Shown here: positions 46,421 through 55,011 of the stretch, piece after piece
Numbering within the stretch: position 1 is the first letter of the stretch
Layout: each line of letters begins with the position of its first letter
NCBI GenBank assembly: GCA_902800715.1
Contig: CADCFN010000016.1
Location: forward strand, 1 to 60,248
Direction of reading: 5' to 3'
Source of the DNA: an uncultured Bacteroidales bacterium
GTDB lineage: Bacteria > Bacteroidota > Bacteroidia > Bacteroidales > Muribaculaceae
Length of the DNA: 60,248 nucleotides
Notes under the pieces: model-generated
What the model was told of the DNA's origin: nothing
The model's input: the letters and a program-made list of their open reading frames with translations, nothing else
Databases searched by the model: none
Made by a program: the position numbers and the translations under genes

Positions 46421-47477
46421 ATTTCTTATCTTTTGCATCATCGTCCACCTCTACAAGGTCTGAGATGACAATGTCCCTCGTCTCGAACGCTACTGTACCC
46501 CAAGAGAGACCGACACCAAAACCGCAGCAGATGAACTTAGTTTTGCCCTTGCACTTGTCTTTCAGTTGGGTGACAATTGTGAGAGGAATGCTGGCAGAAG
46601 AAGTGTTGCCGAAATAATACATGCTAGATGGCACTTTCTCGGCCTGCATCTTCAGCTTTTGGGCTATCTTGTTGTTCATCTTCATGTTCGCTTGATGAAG
46701 CACGAGGTAGTCGGCATCCTGATAGTTGAGGCCGAAATGCTCCGCCAATCTTTTCACGGACTTTGGCGCTGTGATGACGCCAAACAAGAAAAAGTCCATA
46801 CTCTTCGTGCGGCTCTGCATTCTGTCCATCTGTATGCCGTTAATATCTTCGAGTTCAAAGGATCGTAAAGATACCTGGTTGCGGCTTCCGCCATCAGGCG
46901 TGATGATGGCATCGAAACCGCTGCCGTCTGTTCCGAAATGGAACTTCATGCCTTCTTCTTCGCCGGCATACTCAATAGCTGTGGCCGTACCGGCATGACC
47001 GAAAAACTGGTTAAGGTTGCCTTTGGCGTCTCCGCAAAGCAGCAGGGCTTTTTTCAAGCTCCCAGTTGCGAGCAATGAGGCAACATTGCTCAGTCCGTAC
47101 ACCCAGCCTGAACAACCAAGAGAAACATCTTCGGCATAACATTCCTTGCTCAGCCCCAGACGATCCTGCAGGATACAGGCAGTAGCCGGCAGTAAATAGT
47201 CGGCAGTCTGGGACACAAACACTAGTGCGTCGATCTCACTACGCTCCCATTTCAGGTCGGCTATCAGCCGCTCGGCAGCCGCATAGCAGAGGTCGGACGT
47301 CGTGAGTTCATACGACACGCGGCGCTCCATAACACCTGTCATCTCCACAAAGGACTCGGGGCTGTATTCGCTCGATATGCCTTGGTCCTGAGTTGGGTGC
47401 AGGTTGTTTTCGATGTTGCGGGGAACACCGGCGCTCAGTCCGACAATTCTCACGTTCTTGAACTCAAGAAATGCCAT
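46410..47477 (-). CDS. 3-oxoacyl-ACP synthase III family protein (KAS III, FabH-like)
   Basis: 355 residues with an intact triad: Cys122 in SLGCSGWVYG, His261 in VLHQANMKM and Asn291 in YFGNTSSAS. It condenses an acyl starter with malonyl-ACP or transfers an acyl group (family knowledge). It is encoded next to its own ACP (7 bp away) and ahead of two SDRs, so it belongs to a dedicated pathway rather than housekeeping fatty acid synthesis. Confidence 0.93.
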   Translation of the reverse strand: MAFLEFKNVRIVGLSAGVPRNIENNLHPTQDQGISSEYSPESFVEMTGVMERRVSYELTTSDLCYAAAERLIADLKWERSEIDALVFVSQTADYLLPATACILQDRLGLSKECYAEDVSLGCSGWVYGLSNVASLLATGSLKKALLLCGDAKGNLNQFFGHAGTATAIEYAGEEEGMKFHFGTDGSGFDAIITPDGGSRNQVSLRSFELEDINGIQMDRMQSRTKSMDFFLFGVITAPKSVKRLAEHFGLNYQDADYLVLHQANMKMNNKIAQKLKMQAEKVPSSMYYFGNTSSASIPLTIVTQLKDKCKGKTKFICCGFGVGLSWGTVAFETRDIVISDLVEVDDDAKDKKYVV

Positions 47478-47484
47478 ACACCCG

Positions 47485-47715
47485 TTACATCTTTGCCTTT
47501 ACGGTGTTGAACAAATCACCAATGGTCCGGGCGTTCCTGATGTCATCGCCCTTCAGTACCACATCATATTCATCCTCTACCATGGATGCGATGCACATGG
47601 CGATGAGGCTTGACCACTCGTCTAAATTATGGTATACGGTATCTGCAGTGAATACACTTGCGTCGGTATGATCAAATTCTCCTGCAAAATTCTCGATAAA
47701 TTTTGTGAGTTCCAT
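47485..47715 (-). CDS. Acyl carrier protein, LDEWSSL type
   Basis: 76 residues, acidic, four-helix ACP size. The phosphopantetheine Ser (about Ser36) sits in LDEWSSLIAM rather than the usual DSL, a variant found in ACPs of specialised clusters. It lies between the acetyltransferase and KAS III genes. One of three ACPs in this cluster. Confidence 0.85.
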   Translation of the reverse strand: MELTKFIENFAGEFDHTDASVFTADTVYHNLDEWSSLIAMCIASMVEDEYDVVLKGDDIRNARTIGDLFNTVKAKM

Positions 47716-47736
47716 AATAAAAAAATATAGTTGTCC

Positions 47737-48372
47737 TTAACACTTAAACACTTTTGCTGGGTTTCCATATACTGTAGTCCCGTCTTTTACCTTCCTGATG
47801 ACAACGGAACCTGCAGCGACCATACAGTTGTTCCCCACTTTCACACTGGGAAGAATGATAGCATTAGTATGAACTTCTGTTGATTCCCCAATTATAGCGC
47901 CTCCTGAAGTGAATACTCTGCCACCCAAATAGCAGTAATTACCGATTGATGAATCATGTCCTATAGCGCAATAAGGTTGCATCGTCACGAAATCGCCTAT
48001 TTGTGAGTCACAAGAGATAAATACTTGTTTACAAAGAATACAACCATTCCCTATGGTAGAGTTTCTCTCTATTACGACGGTTTCATGAATAATATTGATA
48101 AATTTTCCGCCTTTCGCCATAATCAACTCAGCATAATGACGTTTCCATCGGGCATCGCCTAAAGCACAAACAAAAACATCATTAGGTTTTGGTTGATAAT
48201 CCTCCACGCTGGAAATAATCGATGGATATCCTGGCATTCCGTCCAATGCGTCTGCTTTATCGTCAAGAAATCCCTTGACTGTGAATTCCGTCTCATAGCC
48301 GATGCAATAAGGCAGCATGTTATAAACCTCACGCCCCCAGCCTCTGGCTCCAATGATTACTAATTCTTTCAT
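47737..48372 (-). CDS. PglD/NeuD-type acetyltransferase (left-handed beta-helix)
   Basis: 211 residues. An N-terminal Rossmann-like substrate domain (MKELVIIGARGWGREVYNML) is followed by hexapeptide repeats (IGNGCILCKQVFISCDSQIG, VGNNCMVAAGSVV) ending VYGNPAKVFKC. PglD/NeuD enzymes acetylate amino or hydroxyl groups of sugars. It is the first gene of the minus operon, with a strong promoter. In this cluster it might acylate the product of the KAS/ACP genes or a sugar carrier (inference). Confidence 0.87.
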   Translation of the reverse strand: MKELVIIGARGWGREVYNMLPYCIGYETEFTVKGFLDDKADALDGMPGYPSIISSVEDYQPKPNDVFVCALGDARWKRHYAELIMAKGGKFINIIHETVVIERNSTIGNGCILCKQVFISCDSQIGDFVTMQPYCAIGHDSSIGNYCYLGGRVFTSGGAIIGESTEVHTNAIILPSVKVGNNCMVAAGSVVIRKVKDGTTVYGNPAKVFKC

Positions 48373-48403
48373 TCCCTAAAATTGCATAATAAATTTAACA
48401 CGG

Positions 48404-48435
48404 CAAAGGTACGAAAGATGTCATAAACATACAAA
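48404..48435 (-). promoter_or_regulatory. Promoter of the minus-strand half of the biosynthetic cluster
   Basis: Minus strand: TTTG (48435-48432), a 20-bp spacer and TACCTTTG (48411-48404), a full consensus match, 32 bp before the acetyltransferase start. Confidence 0.8.
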
Positions 48436-48550
48436 CTATTCCCTGAAAAACATTTGTGATGGAATAGAATATGCTTCATTGTTCAACAAATTGAATTTCT
48501 TATCAAGTAATAGCATTTCATCCCATAAGGGAAAAAAAGAAGCTCCTTGT

Positions 48551-48581
48551 TTTGTTCGTTGTAAATAAGTATGTAATTTTG
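48551..48581 (+). promoter_or_regulatory. Promoter of the plus-strand half of the biosynthetic cluster
   Basis: TTTG (48551-48554), a 19-bp spacer and TAATTTTG (48574-48581), a full consensus match. With 48404-48435 it forms a divergent promoter pair in one 264-bp gap. Confidence 0.82.
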
Positions 48582-48636
48582 TGCCGATAGTTTGTTAATT
48601 ATTGTTGGCAGTATTTATGGTCTGCTGAACTAACTA

Positions 48637-49377
48637 ATGAATTTGAAAAATATGAAGTACGCTTTGGTTACAGGTGGCGCAAGGGGACTTGGACGTGCTA
48701 TTTGCATAAAATTGGCCAGTTTGGGTATCCCTGTCATCATCAACTATCAATCAAACCACTCTGCTGCAGAAGATGTTAAGTCACTTATTCTCGCTGCTGG
48801 AGGTGCGGCCGAACTTCTCCCCTTTAATGTGGGGGATGAGTCTCAGGTCAAATCGGCTATATGCTCATGGCAGGAACAGCATCCTGACGACTATATCGCT
48901 TATCTGGTTAATAATGCCGGAATACGACGAGACAATCTGATGTTCATGATGCCCACCGACGAATGGCAAAGTGTAATCAATACTTCGCTCAATGGTTTTT
49001 ATTATGTAACCAAATATCTGCTTCCAAAGATGATGATGCGAAAGGACGGGGGGCGGATTGTAAATGTGGCATCGTTGAGTGGCATAAAGGGTATGCCGGG
49101 ACAAGCCAATTATTCTGCTGCCAAAGCTGGTCTCATTGCTGCTACAAAGTCTGTTGCTCAAGAATGTGCAGCACGTCATGTAACAGTGAATGCCGTGGCT
49201 CCTGGTTATATTGAGACTGATATGACTAAGAATCTGCCTGTGGACGAATTAAAGAAGCAGATACCCATGAAGCGATTCGGCCGCCCTGAAGAAGTCGCTG
49301 AACTGGTAAGTTTCCTTCTTTCTGATGCCGCATCCTATATCACAGGTGAAGTTATCAGTATTAGTGGCGGAGTATAA
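48637..49377 (+). CDS. fabG: 3-oxoacyl-ACP reductase (FabG-type SDR)
   Basis: 246 residues; ATG 48652 (MKYALVTGGARGLGRAICIK) is an equally good start. Nucleotide motif TGGARGLG, VNNAG, catalytic Ser in VNVASLSG and YSAAK; the end ITGEVISISGGV is typical of FabG. It is closer to true FabG than the two minus-strand SDRs. First gene of the plus operon; the ketoacyl synthase starts 9 bp after its stop. Confidence 0.9.
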   Translation: MNLKNMKYALVTGGARGLGRAICIKLASLGIPVIINYQSNHSAAEDVKSLILAAGGAAELLPFNVGDESQVKSAICSWQEQHPDDYIAYLVNNAGIRRDNLMFMMPTDEWQSVINTSLNGFYYVTKYLLPKMMMRKDGGRIVNVASLSGIKGMPGQANYSAAKAGLIAATKSVAQECAARHVTVNAVAPGYIETDMTKNLPVDELKKQIPMKRFGRPEEVAELVSFLLSDAASYITGEVISISGGV

Positions 49378-49386
49378 GATTTAAGT

Positions 49387-51066
49387 ATGGTAAAGATTGT
49401 ATCTACTAACATAACGTCACCTATTGGGGCGACAACAGAGCAGAACTATCAAGCATATATTCATGATGTTTCGGCTTTGGCATGTTATGGCTCGGACAAG
49501 CCTTATGTGGTCTCATTGTTTACCGATGAGCAACGGGAGCAGATGGCTGTCGATGGCTTCTCGAGTTTTGAGTCGCTTGTAATCAGATCAGTACAAGAGG
49601 CTTTATCGCACCTGAATATTGACATAACGGATAATCGTACGCTCTTCATTCTCAGTACCACCAAGGCTAATGTTGCTGAACTATCGGCTGATGGAGCCGA
49701 TGATCGTTGCTATAGTGCTCCTGGAGAAGCCGCTCAAAAAATAGCTGAACATCTTGGCTTTTCTACGATACCATTTGTGGTGAGCAATGCTTGCATCTCG
49801 GGCATTTCAGCTCAGATTATCGCTATGCGTATGCTTGAAGCAGGAATGTATGACAAGGTTGTTGTCTGCGGTGCCGACATTATATCTCAGTTCATGATTG
49901 CCGGTTTCCAGTCCTTCATGTCGCTGTCTTCCCAGCCGTGCCGCCCGTTTGATTTAGAGCGCAATGGTCTGAATCTTGGCGAAGCTGCGGCCACGGTGGT
50001 TCTTGTAAACTCCTCTAATGCAGCGGGCGGTGATGATTCAATGCGCGATGCATGGACAATTGTAAGTGGCGCTGCCACCAATGACGCTTACCACCTCAGC
50101 GCACCCAGCCCAATGGGCGATGGCATGCAGCAGGCCATTCATTCGGCTTTTGAGGGATTTTCAGCAGACATGATTGCAACGGTTAATGCTCATGGTACAG
50201 CCACAATGTTCAATGACCAGATGGAGAGCAAAGCAATAGAGTTTTCCGGTCTGTCGGACGTATTTGTGTCGGCATATAAAGGATGCTTTGGACATACATT
50301 GGGCGCTGCCGGATTGTTGGATACCATCTTGACCATACGAGCCCTTGAAGATGGTATAGTGCCTCCCGTACGTGGTTTTGAAACTAAAGGCGTGAGTGGA
50401 CGCATATCGATTAGCAACAAATGCCAACCTGCTGACAAGCGGTCGTTCCTCAAAATCATTTCTGGATTTGGCGGTTGTAACGCTGCAACGCTTTATTCTA
50501 AGGAACAGTCTTTATTGCAGAGGATTCCAGACGAAGCTTGTCGGGAACTTCGTGTCCCGAAAAGCACTGAACTGCAAGTCGTCGGTGAATGGAGAGCCGA
50601 ATCAACCTTTTCTCCTGTTCAAGTCTATAAGCAGTCGATAGGAGACTATCCCAAATTCTATAAGATGGATAGACTGTGTCAAGCTGCCTTTGTCGCATCA
50701 GAACTGATATTGCGCGATTGTGCCGAAAAGCCCACATCCATAATATTGTTCAATCGCAGTTCGTCAATCCTCTCTGACCGCAAGCACCTTGCCGCGCTTG
50801 ACAAGTTTGGCCTTTCCAGCCCATCGGTTTTCCTGTACACCCTTCCCAATATCATGTTGGGCGAAATTGCCATCCGTCATCAGATTCATGGCGAGTCCTC
50901 GCTCTATATTCTTGAAAGGCGTGACGAAAAGCTAATGCAACAAGTTATTGATGCTACTATCATGTTCGGCGAGTCTGACTGCATCCTTATAGGATGGGTG
51001 GATTGTCCTGACGAACAAACCATCGAGGTGGAATTGAAAATTCTGAAAAGAAAGAGATTACAATAA
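49387..51066 (+). CDS. Ketoacyl synthase with C-terminal synthase-like domain, KS-1
   Basis: 559 residues, longer than the usual 410. The N-terminal 375 residues are a KAS I/II-type synthase with intact triad Cys136 (SNACISG), His269 (VNAHGTA) and His303 (GCFGHTLGAAG). Residues about 380-559 form an extra domain with SIILFNRSSSIL and YTLPNIMLGEIAIRH, resembling the Ketoacyl-synt_2/chain-length-factor family of aryl polyene systems. It has no active-site Cys. The fusion may be a single-chain KS-CLF pair. Followed by an ACP gene. Confidence 0.87.
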   Translation: MVKIVSTNITSPIGATTEQNYQAYIHDVSALACYGSDKPYVVSLFTDEQREQMAVDGFSSFESLVIRSVQEALSHLNIDITDNRTLFILSTTKANVAELSADGADDRCYSAPGEAAQKIAEHLGFSTIPFVVSNACISGISAQIIAMRMLEAGMYDKVVVCGADIISQFMIAGFQSFMSLSSQPCRPFDLERNGLNLGEAAATVVLVNSSNAAGGDDSMRDAWTIVSGAATNDAYHLSAPSPMGDGMQQAIHSAFEGFSADMIATVNAHGTATMFNDQMESKAIEFSGLSDVFVSAYKGCFGHTLGAAGLLDTILTIRALEDGIVPPVRGFETKGVSGRISISNKCQPADKRSFLKIISGFGGCNAATLYSKEQSLLQRIPDEACRELRVPKSTELQVVGEWRAESTFSPVQVYKQSIGDYPKFYKMDRLCQAAFVASELILRDCAEKPTSIILFNRSSSILSDRKHLAALDKFGLSSPSVFLYTLPNIMLGEIAIRHQIHGESSLYILERRDEKLMQQVIDATIMFGESDCILIGWVDCPDEQTIEVELKILKRKRLQ

Positions 51067-51102
51067 GAAAGCATGACGTTTAATTAATAATTCAAAAATA
51101 AA

Positions 51103-51360
51103 ATGGAAGAGCTTATTTATACACTTAAGAAGCAAATCATCGAAGCGCTCAATCTTGAAGAGGTAACACCTGAGGATATGAAAGACAATATCCCCCTGTT
51201 CGGTGGTGGGTTTGGTCTTGATTCCATCGATGTGCTTGAACTCATAGTTCTGCTTGAAAAGAATTATGGAATCGAGTTGCAAAGCCCTGCCGAAGCCAAG
51301 GAAATCTTTACAAGTGTTCGAACCATGGCCGAATATGTGATGCAAAACAGAAAAAAATGA
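51103..51360 (+). CDS. Acyl carrier protein, DSID type
   Basis: 85 residues; phosphopantetheine Ser41 in FGLDSIDVLELIVLLEKNYG. Gly-rich GGGFGLDS is typical of ACPs in aryl polyene-like clusters. Its stop overlaps the start of KS-2 (ATGA, 51357-51360), so the two are coupled and probably work together. Confidence 0.9.
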   Translation: MEELIYTLKKQIIEALNLEEVTPEDMKDNIPLFGGGFGLDSIDVLELIVLLEKNYGIELQSPAEAKEIFTSVRTMAEYVMQNRKK

Positions 51361-53099
51361 TTGCTATTACAGGGTATGGAATAATCTGCGCGATAGGAAA
51401 CAATGCGGATGAAGTGCTGGACTCGCTGCGGCAGAGCCGCTCGGGCATTGGCTCGATGCGCTATCTGAAAACAAGACACAGTGACTTGCCCGTGGGGGAG
51501 GTGAAACTGTCGAATGACGAGATGAAAGCACTTCTTGGTATACAGAACGATGTGCCCTTTAGCCGCACCTCTTTGATGGGGGCAATTGCTATCCGTCAGG
51601 CGATTCAGAGTGCCGATGTCGTTCTCAAAGGCAAGCGAGTGGCACTCATTTCTGGAACTACGGTTGGATGCATGGACGTTACTGAACAACTCTACAGCGA
51701 AATGAAATCCGATGATGTTCCTCTCTCTCTGCCTCAGTACAACGACTGTGGCAGGAGCACTCGCGAAATGGCAATGATTGCCGGACTCGAAGATGTTGAG
51801 TTGTGTACCATATCTACTGCATGCTCATCGGCCCTCAATTCCATTATTGTTGGCGCTGAAATGCTCAAGAATGACGAGGCAGACTTGGTAATAGCCGGAG
51901 GTTCTGAGGCATTGAGCCGTTTCCACCTTAATGGTTTCAACTCTCTCATGATTCTAGATACAGAGCGCTGTCGACCTTTTGATGACACTCGTGCTGGTCT
52001 GAATCTTGGTGAAGGTGCTGCCTTTGTGGTCTTACAAAAAGATGCTCCTGATGCCAAGGCTTATCTTGCGGGTTACGGCAACCGATGCGATGCTTTTCAT
52101 CAGACCGCTTCATCGGCTGATGGCGAAGGAGCCTACCTGGCGATGGAGGACGCTCTTTCTATGGCACACCTTTCGGCTGCTGATATTCAGTATGTCAACG
52201 CCCATGGGACAGGAACCCCCAACAATGACCTCTCGGAAAGCAAGGCCCTGTTACGCGTTTTTGGTGATAAGATGCCTGAAGTTTCCAGCACAAAGTCATT
52301 CACGGGTCACACCACATCGGCATCAGGCTCTATTGAGACAGTCATTTGCCTCCTCGCCATGCAGCATGGTTTCACTCCTGGAAACTTGGGATGGAAGAAT
52401 CAAATCGAAGGTGGCATAACTCCAACACATGGTCACAATGGAGTAAAGCTTGACCATGTCCTGTGCAATTCGTTTGGTTTTGGTGGTAATGATTCCTCGC
52501 TAGTCCTTTCAAAGTGTGACGAGCCATCTGCTTCAGAGCATTATCCCAATATGGAAGTGGTTGAGTTGGCTTGTGACGAAGTGACTACGAAAGAGGAATT
52601 GGTGGCACTCAAGGAATTTGTATCACCAATGGAGTCGCGTCGAATGAGCAAACTGATGAAAGCTGCCATCCTCAGCGCTTTTAGGGCATTAAAAAAGGCT
52701 GGAATTGAAACTCCTGATGCTATCATCACTGCTACATCACGTGGCATGTTGGAGTTCAGTCAGCGGTTCTTGGATGACATTATAAACAACGGTGAGGAGA
52801 TGCTTAAGCCAACACTTTTCATGCAGAGTACTCACAATACACTTGGCTCCGAGATTGCTATACGTTGCAAGTGTCATGGTTACAACATCACATATTCATG
52901 TGGCGATGACTCTGAAAAATGGGCAATGCGCGATGCCGTGCGTCAATTAAAGACGGGTAAAGCCAGGTCTGTACTTGTGGGGTGCTTTGATGAATCCACC
53001 TTCCTTACCGATAGCATCTGTAAGAAATCAGGCAAGCCCGTCTATCCTGAAATTTTTGCATTAACCCGTGTTCTCGTATCTAAAAATAACAACAAATAA
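51357..53099 (+). CDS. Ketoacyl synthase with C-terminal synthase-like domain, KS-2
   Basis: 580 residues. N-terminal synthase with Cys156 (TISTACSSAL), His283 (VNAHGTGTPNN) and His318 (SFTGHTTSASG), all intact. Residues about 395-580 are again an extra Ketoacyl-synt_2-like domain (AIITATSRGMLEF, PTLFMQSTHNTLGSEIAIRC) without the Cys. It has the same architecture as KS-1, so two condensing enzymes with built-in partner domains stand side by side around one ACP. Length and order suggest two elongation specificities. Confidence 0.88.
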   Translation: MIAITGYGIICAIGNNADEVLDSLRQSRSGIGSMRYLKTRHSDLPVGEVKLSNDEMKALLGIQNDVPFSRTSLMGAIAIRQAIQSADVVLKGKRVALISGTTVGCMDVTEQLYSEMKSDDVPLSLPQYNDCGRSTREMAMIAGLEDVELCTISTACSSALNSIIVGAEMLKNDEADLVIAGGSEALSRFHLNGFNSLMILDTERCRPFDDTRAGLNLGEGAAFVVLQKDAPDAKAYLAGYGNRCDAFHQTASSADGEGAYLAMEDALSMAHLSAADIQYVNAHGTGTPNNDLSESKALLRVFGDKMPEVSSTKSFTGHTTSASGSIETVICLLAMQHGFTPGNLGWKNQIEGGITPTHGHNGVKLDHVLCNSFGFGGNDSSLVLSKCDEPSASEHYPNMEVVELACDEVTTKEELVALKEFVSPMESRRMSKLMKAAILSAFRALKKAGIETPDAIITATSRGMLEFSQRFLDDIINNGEEMLKPTLFMQSTHNTLGSEIAIRCKCHGYNITYSCGDDSEKWAMRDAVRQLKTGKARSVLVGCFDESTFLTDSICKKSGKPVYPEIFALTRVLVSKNNNK

Positions 53100-53114
53100 T
53101 AATCCTAAATCATT

Positions 53115-53339
53115 ATGAAAGAAGAAATAAAAGCGTTGTTGGCGGATGCTCTGCCAATGATTGATTTCGATGCCGAATACCTTTTCGAGCAGTTGGATTC
53201 ATTGTCTGTCATTACGATTCTGACGATACTTTCCCAGAAGTATTCCATCCCATTGGATGTGACAGATGCCACCCCCAAGAATCTCATCTCGCTCGATGCG
53301 CTAGTTAACATGGTCGAAGCAAAAATCAAGCAACAATGA
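53115..53339 (+). CDS. Acyl carrier protein-like, LDSL type
   Basis: 74 residues; Ser29 in EQLDSLSVITIL fits the phosphopantetheine site. The helix pattern is that of carrier proteins. Its stop overlaps the AMP-ligase start (ATGA, 53336-53339), so this carrier is probably the acceptor of that ligase. Confidence 0.8.
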   Translation: MKEEIKALLADALPMIDFDAEYLFEQLDSLSVITILTILSQKYSIPLDVTDATPKNLISLDALVNMVEAKIKQQ

Positions 53340-54652
53340 CACTAGAAGAAAATCTGCAAAAACACGCCCTGTCCACACCTGACAAATGCGCTGTGGTCTG
53401 TGGCAATAAGAGCGTTAGTTACTCCCAGCTATGGGAATCCATACAAAATCGGGCTGAGCAGTTGCGCAACAGCGGTTTGGAGAAACATCGTCCCTACGTG
53501 TTCCGCGCCTCACAAGATGCTGACTTTATTGCCACATATTGTGCTGTACATCTATTGCAGGCTATTGCCGTTCCCCTTGAGCACGCTGTTCCTGACGAGG
53601 TATTCAACAAAGTGAAGAACGAGGTGGAATCGTGCAATTTCACTCCTGACATTGTCGATATCCTTTACACCACTGGTTCTACTGGAAAAGCTAAGGGTGT
53701 CATGCTCTCCCAGGTGTGCCTGGATGCGTGTGCCGACAACTTTATTAGCGAGATGAATTTTCATCCTGACCTTGTCTTTATCGTCAGTGGACCTCTGAAC
53801 CACATCGCTTCGCTGTTCAAGATTCACCCGATTCTCACTGTTGGTGGTACGTTGTGCGTCCTCGACGGATTGAAGGATATAAACGCCTTCTTTGAAGTCT
53901 TCAATCTGCCTTATCGTCACTTTGCTACCTTCTTGGTGCCTGCCTCAATACGTTTGTTGCTTCAGTTCTCTTCCGAACAACTGCATAAAGTCTCCCACCT
54001 CGTTGATTTTATCGAAACAGGTGCAGCACCGATATCGAGCGCAGATATGCAACGCCTGAGCAAGGCCCTGCCCCAATCTAGGCTCTACAATACTTTAGGC
54101 GGCACTGAAATAGGGTGCGTATGCACATACCAGTTCAACGATGGTAAGTATATGGAAGGTTGCGTTGGTCGTCCCATGCGCAATGCTAGTTTGGAAATCG
54201 CTCCTGACGGCTCTTTCATCATCTCGGGAAAAACCATCATGAGCGGTTATGTGGCAGATGAACAACATACTGCTAGCGTCTTAAGAGATGGTAAGATTTA
54301 TTCAGACGATATTGGTTACATGGACGACCATGGTCTGATACACATAACTGGACGGCGCGATGATATTATCAACGTCGGTGGTTTCAAGGTTGATCCGGTA
54401 GAAGTTGAAAATACCGTGATTTCGCTTCCTGAGATACGAGATTGCATTTGTATAGCAGATAAACATCCCATTTTAGGAACATCTTTGAAACTTTTATATG
54501 TAGTAGCTGATAATAAAGTTGTGGATAAAAAGACTATCGCATTACATATAAAATCCTGTCTGGAACCATATAAAGTGCCTCAATCATATGAGCAAGTTCC
54601 GGCTATTAATCTGACATATAATGGCAAAAAAGACCGTAAATCATATAGATAG
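53336..54652 (+). CDS. Acyl-AMP ligase (AMP-binding family), short form
   Basis: 438 residues, about 60-100 shorter than typical acyl-CoA ligases. Phosphate loop YTTGSTGKAKG at 111-121, A5 motif NTLGGTEIG, hinge with GRRDDIINVGGFKVDP, and a C-terminal Lys in TYNGKKDRK as expected for the adenylating Lys. The N-terminal subdomain is shortened. It likely activates a carboxylic acid starter and loads it on the overlapping carrier protein. Last gene of the plus operon. Confidence 0.9.
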   Translation: MTLEENLQKHALSTPDKCAVVCGNKSVSYSQLWESIQNRAEQLRNSGLEKHRPYVFRASQDADFIATYCAVHLLQAIAVPLEHAVPDEVFNKVKNEVESCNFTPDIVDILYTTGSTGKAKGVMLSQVCLDACADNFISEMNFHPDLVFIVSGPLNHIASLFKIHPILTVGGTLCVLDGLKDINAFFEVFNLPYRHFATFLVPASIRLLLQFSSEQLHKVSHLVDFIETGAAPISSADMQRLSKALPQSRLYNTLGGTEIGCVCTYQFNDGKYMEGCVGRPMRNASLEIAPDGSFIISGKTIMSGYVADEQHTASVLRDGKIYSDDIGYMDDHGLIHITGRRDDIINVGGFKVDPVEVENTVISLPEIRDCICIADKHPILGTSLKLLYVVADNKVVDKKTIALHIKSCLEPYKVPQSYEQVPAINLTYNGKKDRKSYR

Positions 54653-54753
54653 ATTTTCCCATAAGAAAATTGATTTACAGTCAATTGCTTTCCATTAAAA
54701 TTGTGGCGGGGGTATATTAATCCCGTTTGCAGGTGTCAGTTTAGCACAAACAT

Positions 54754-54787
54754 GAGAAAAGACGACAGTAGCATGCCGTCTTTTCTC
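54754..54787 (+). terminator. Terminator of the plus-strand biosynthetic operon
   Basis: GAGAAAAGACG and CGTCTTTTCTC arms with a 12-base loop, followed by TTGTTTGTG. Confidence 0.85.
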
Positions 54788-54832
54788 TTGTTTGTGGGCT
54801 TGTGTGCCTTGAGTTTGAAGGAAATGGTGAAG

Positions 54833-54866
54833 GATGCTCTAATGGGCTAAAAGTCATCCTTTTATT
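54833..54866. repeat. 34-bp direct repeat, right copy
   Basis: Identical over 34 bases to 44415-44448, on the same strand, 10,418 bp apart. The two copies bracket the whole biosynthetic cluster and both lie beside atoE sequence. Confidence 0.85.
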
Positions 54867-54903
54867 AAGGAAAACCGTAGTTAAACTGGATAATGTTTAG
54901 ATT

Positions 54904-54965
54904 ATCTGCTCTCGTTCGAAAAAACCTGAGCGAGCTCAGTTCTTTACTCGCTAATTCGCAGATTT
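54904..54965. repeat. 62-bp element with conserved ends, copy 2
   Basis: Ends ATCTGCTCTCG and CGCAGATTT are as in the element at 39002-39063, with exactly the same length; the inner hairpin is CTGAG-CGAG-CTCAG. It lies just upstream of the atoE promoter. Confidence 0.5.
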
Positions 54966-54978
54966 GGGAAATAAGTGT

Positions 54979-54986
54979 TACTTTTG
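54979..54986 (+). promoter_or_regulatory. -10 box of atoE
   Basis: TACTTTTG, 26 bp before the ATG at 55012. This rules out the longer in-frame start at 54964. Confidence 0.65.
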
Positions 54987-55011
54987 CGGAATTAAACTAA
55001 AAAGAAAACAA

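Noticed and set aside
44849-54652. Standard aryl polyene or flexirubin cluster
   Set aside because: Ammonia-lyase, dehydratase, thioesterase, glycosyltransferase/acyltransferase and exporter genes are all absent from the flanks.
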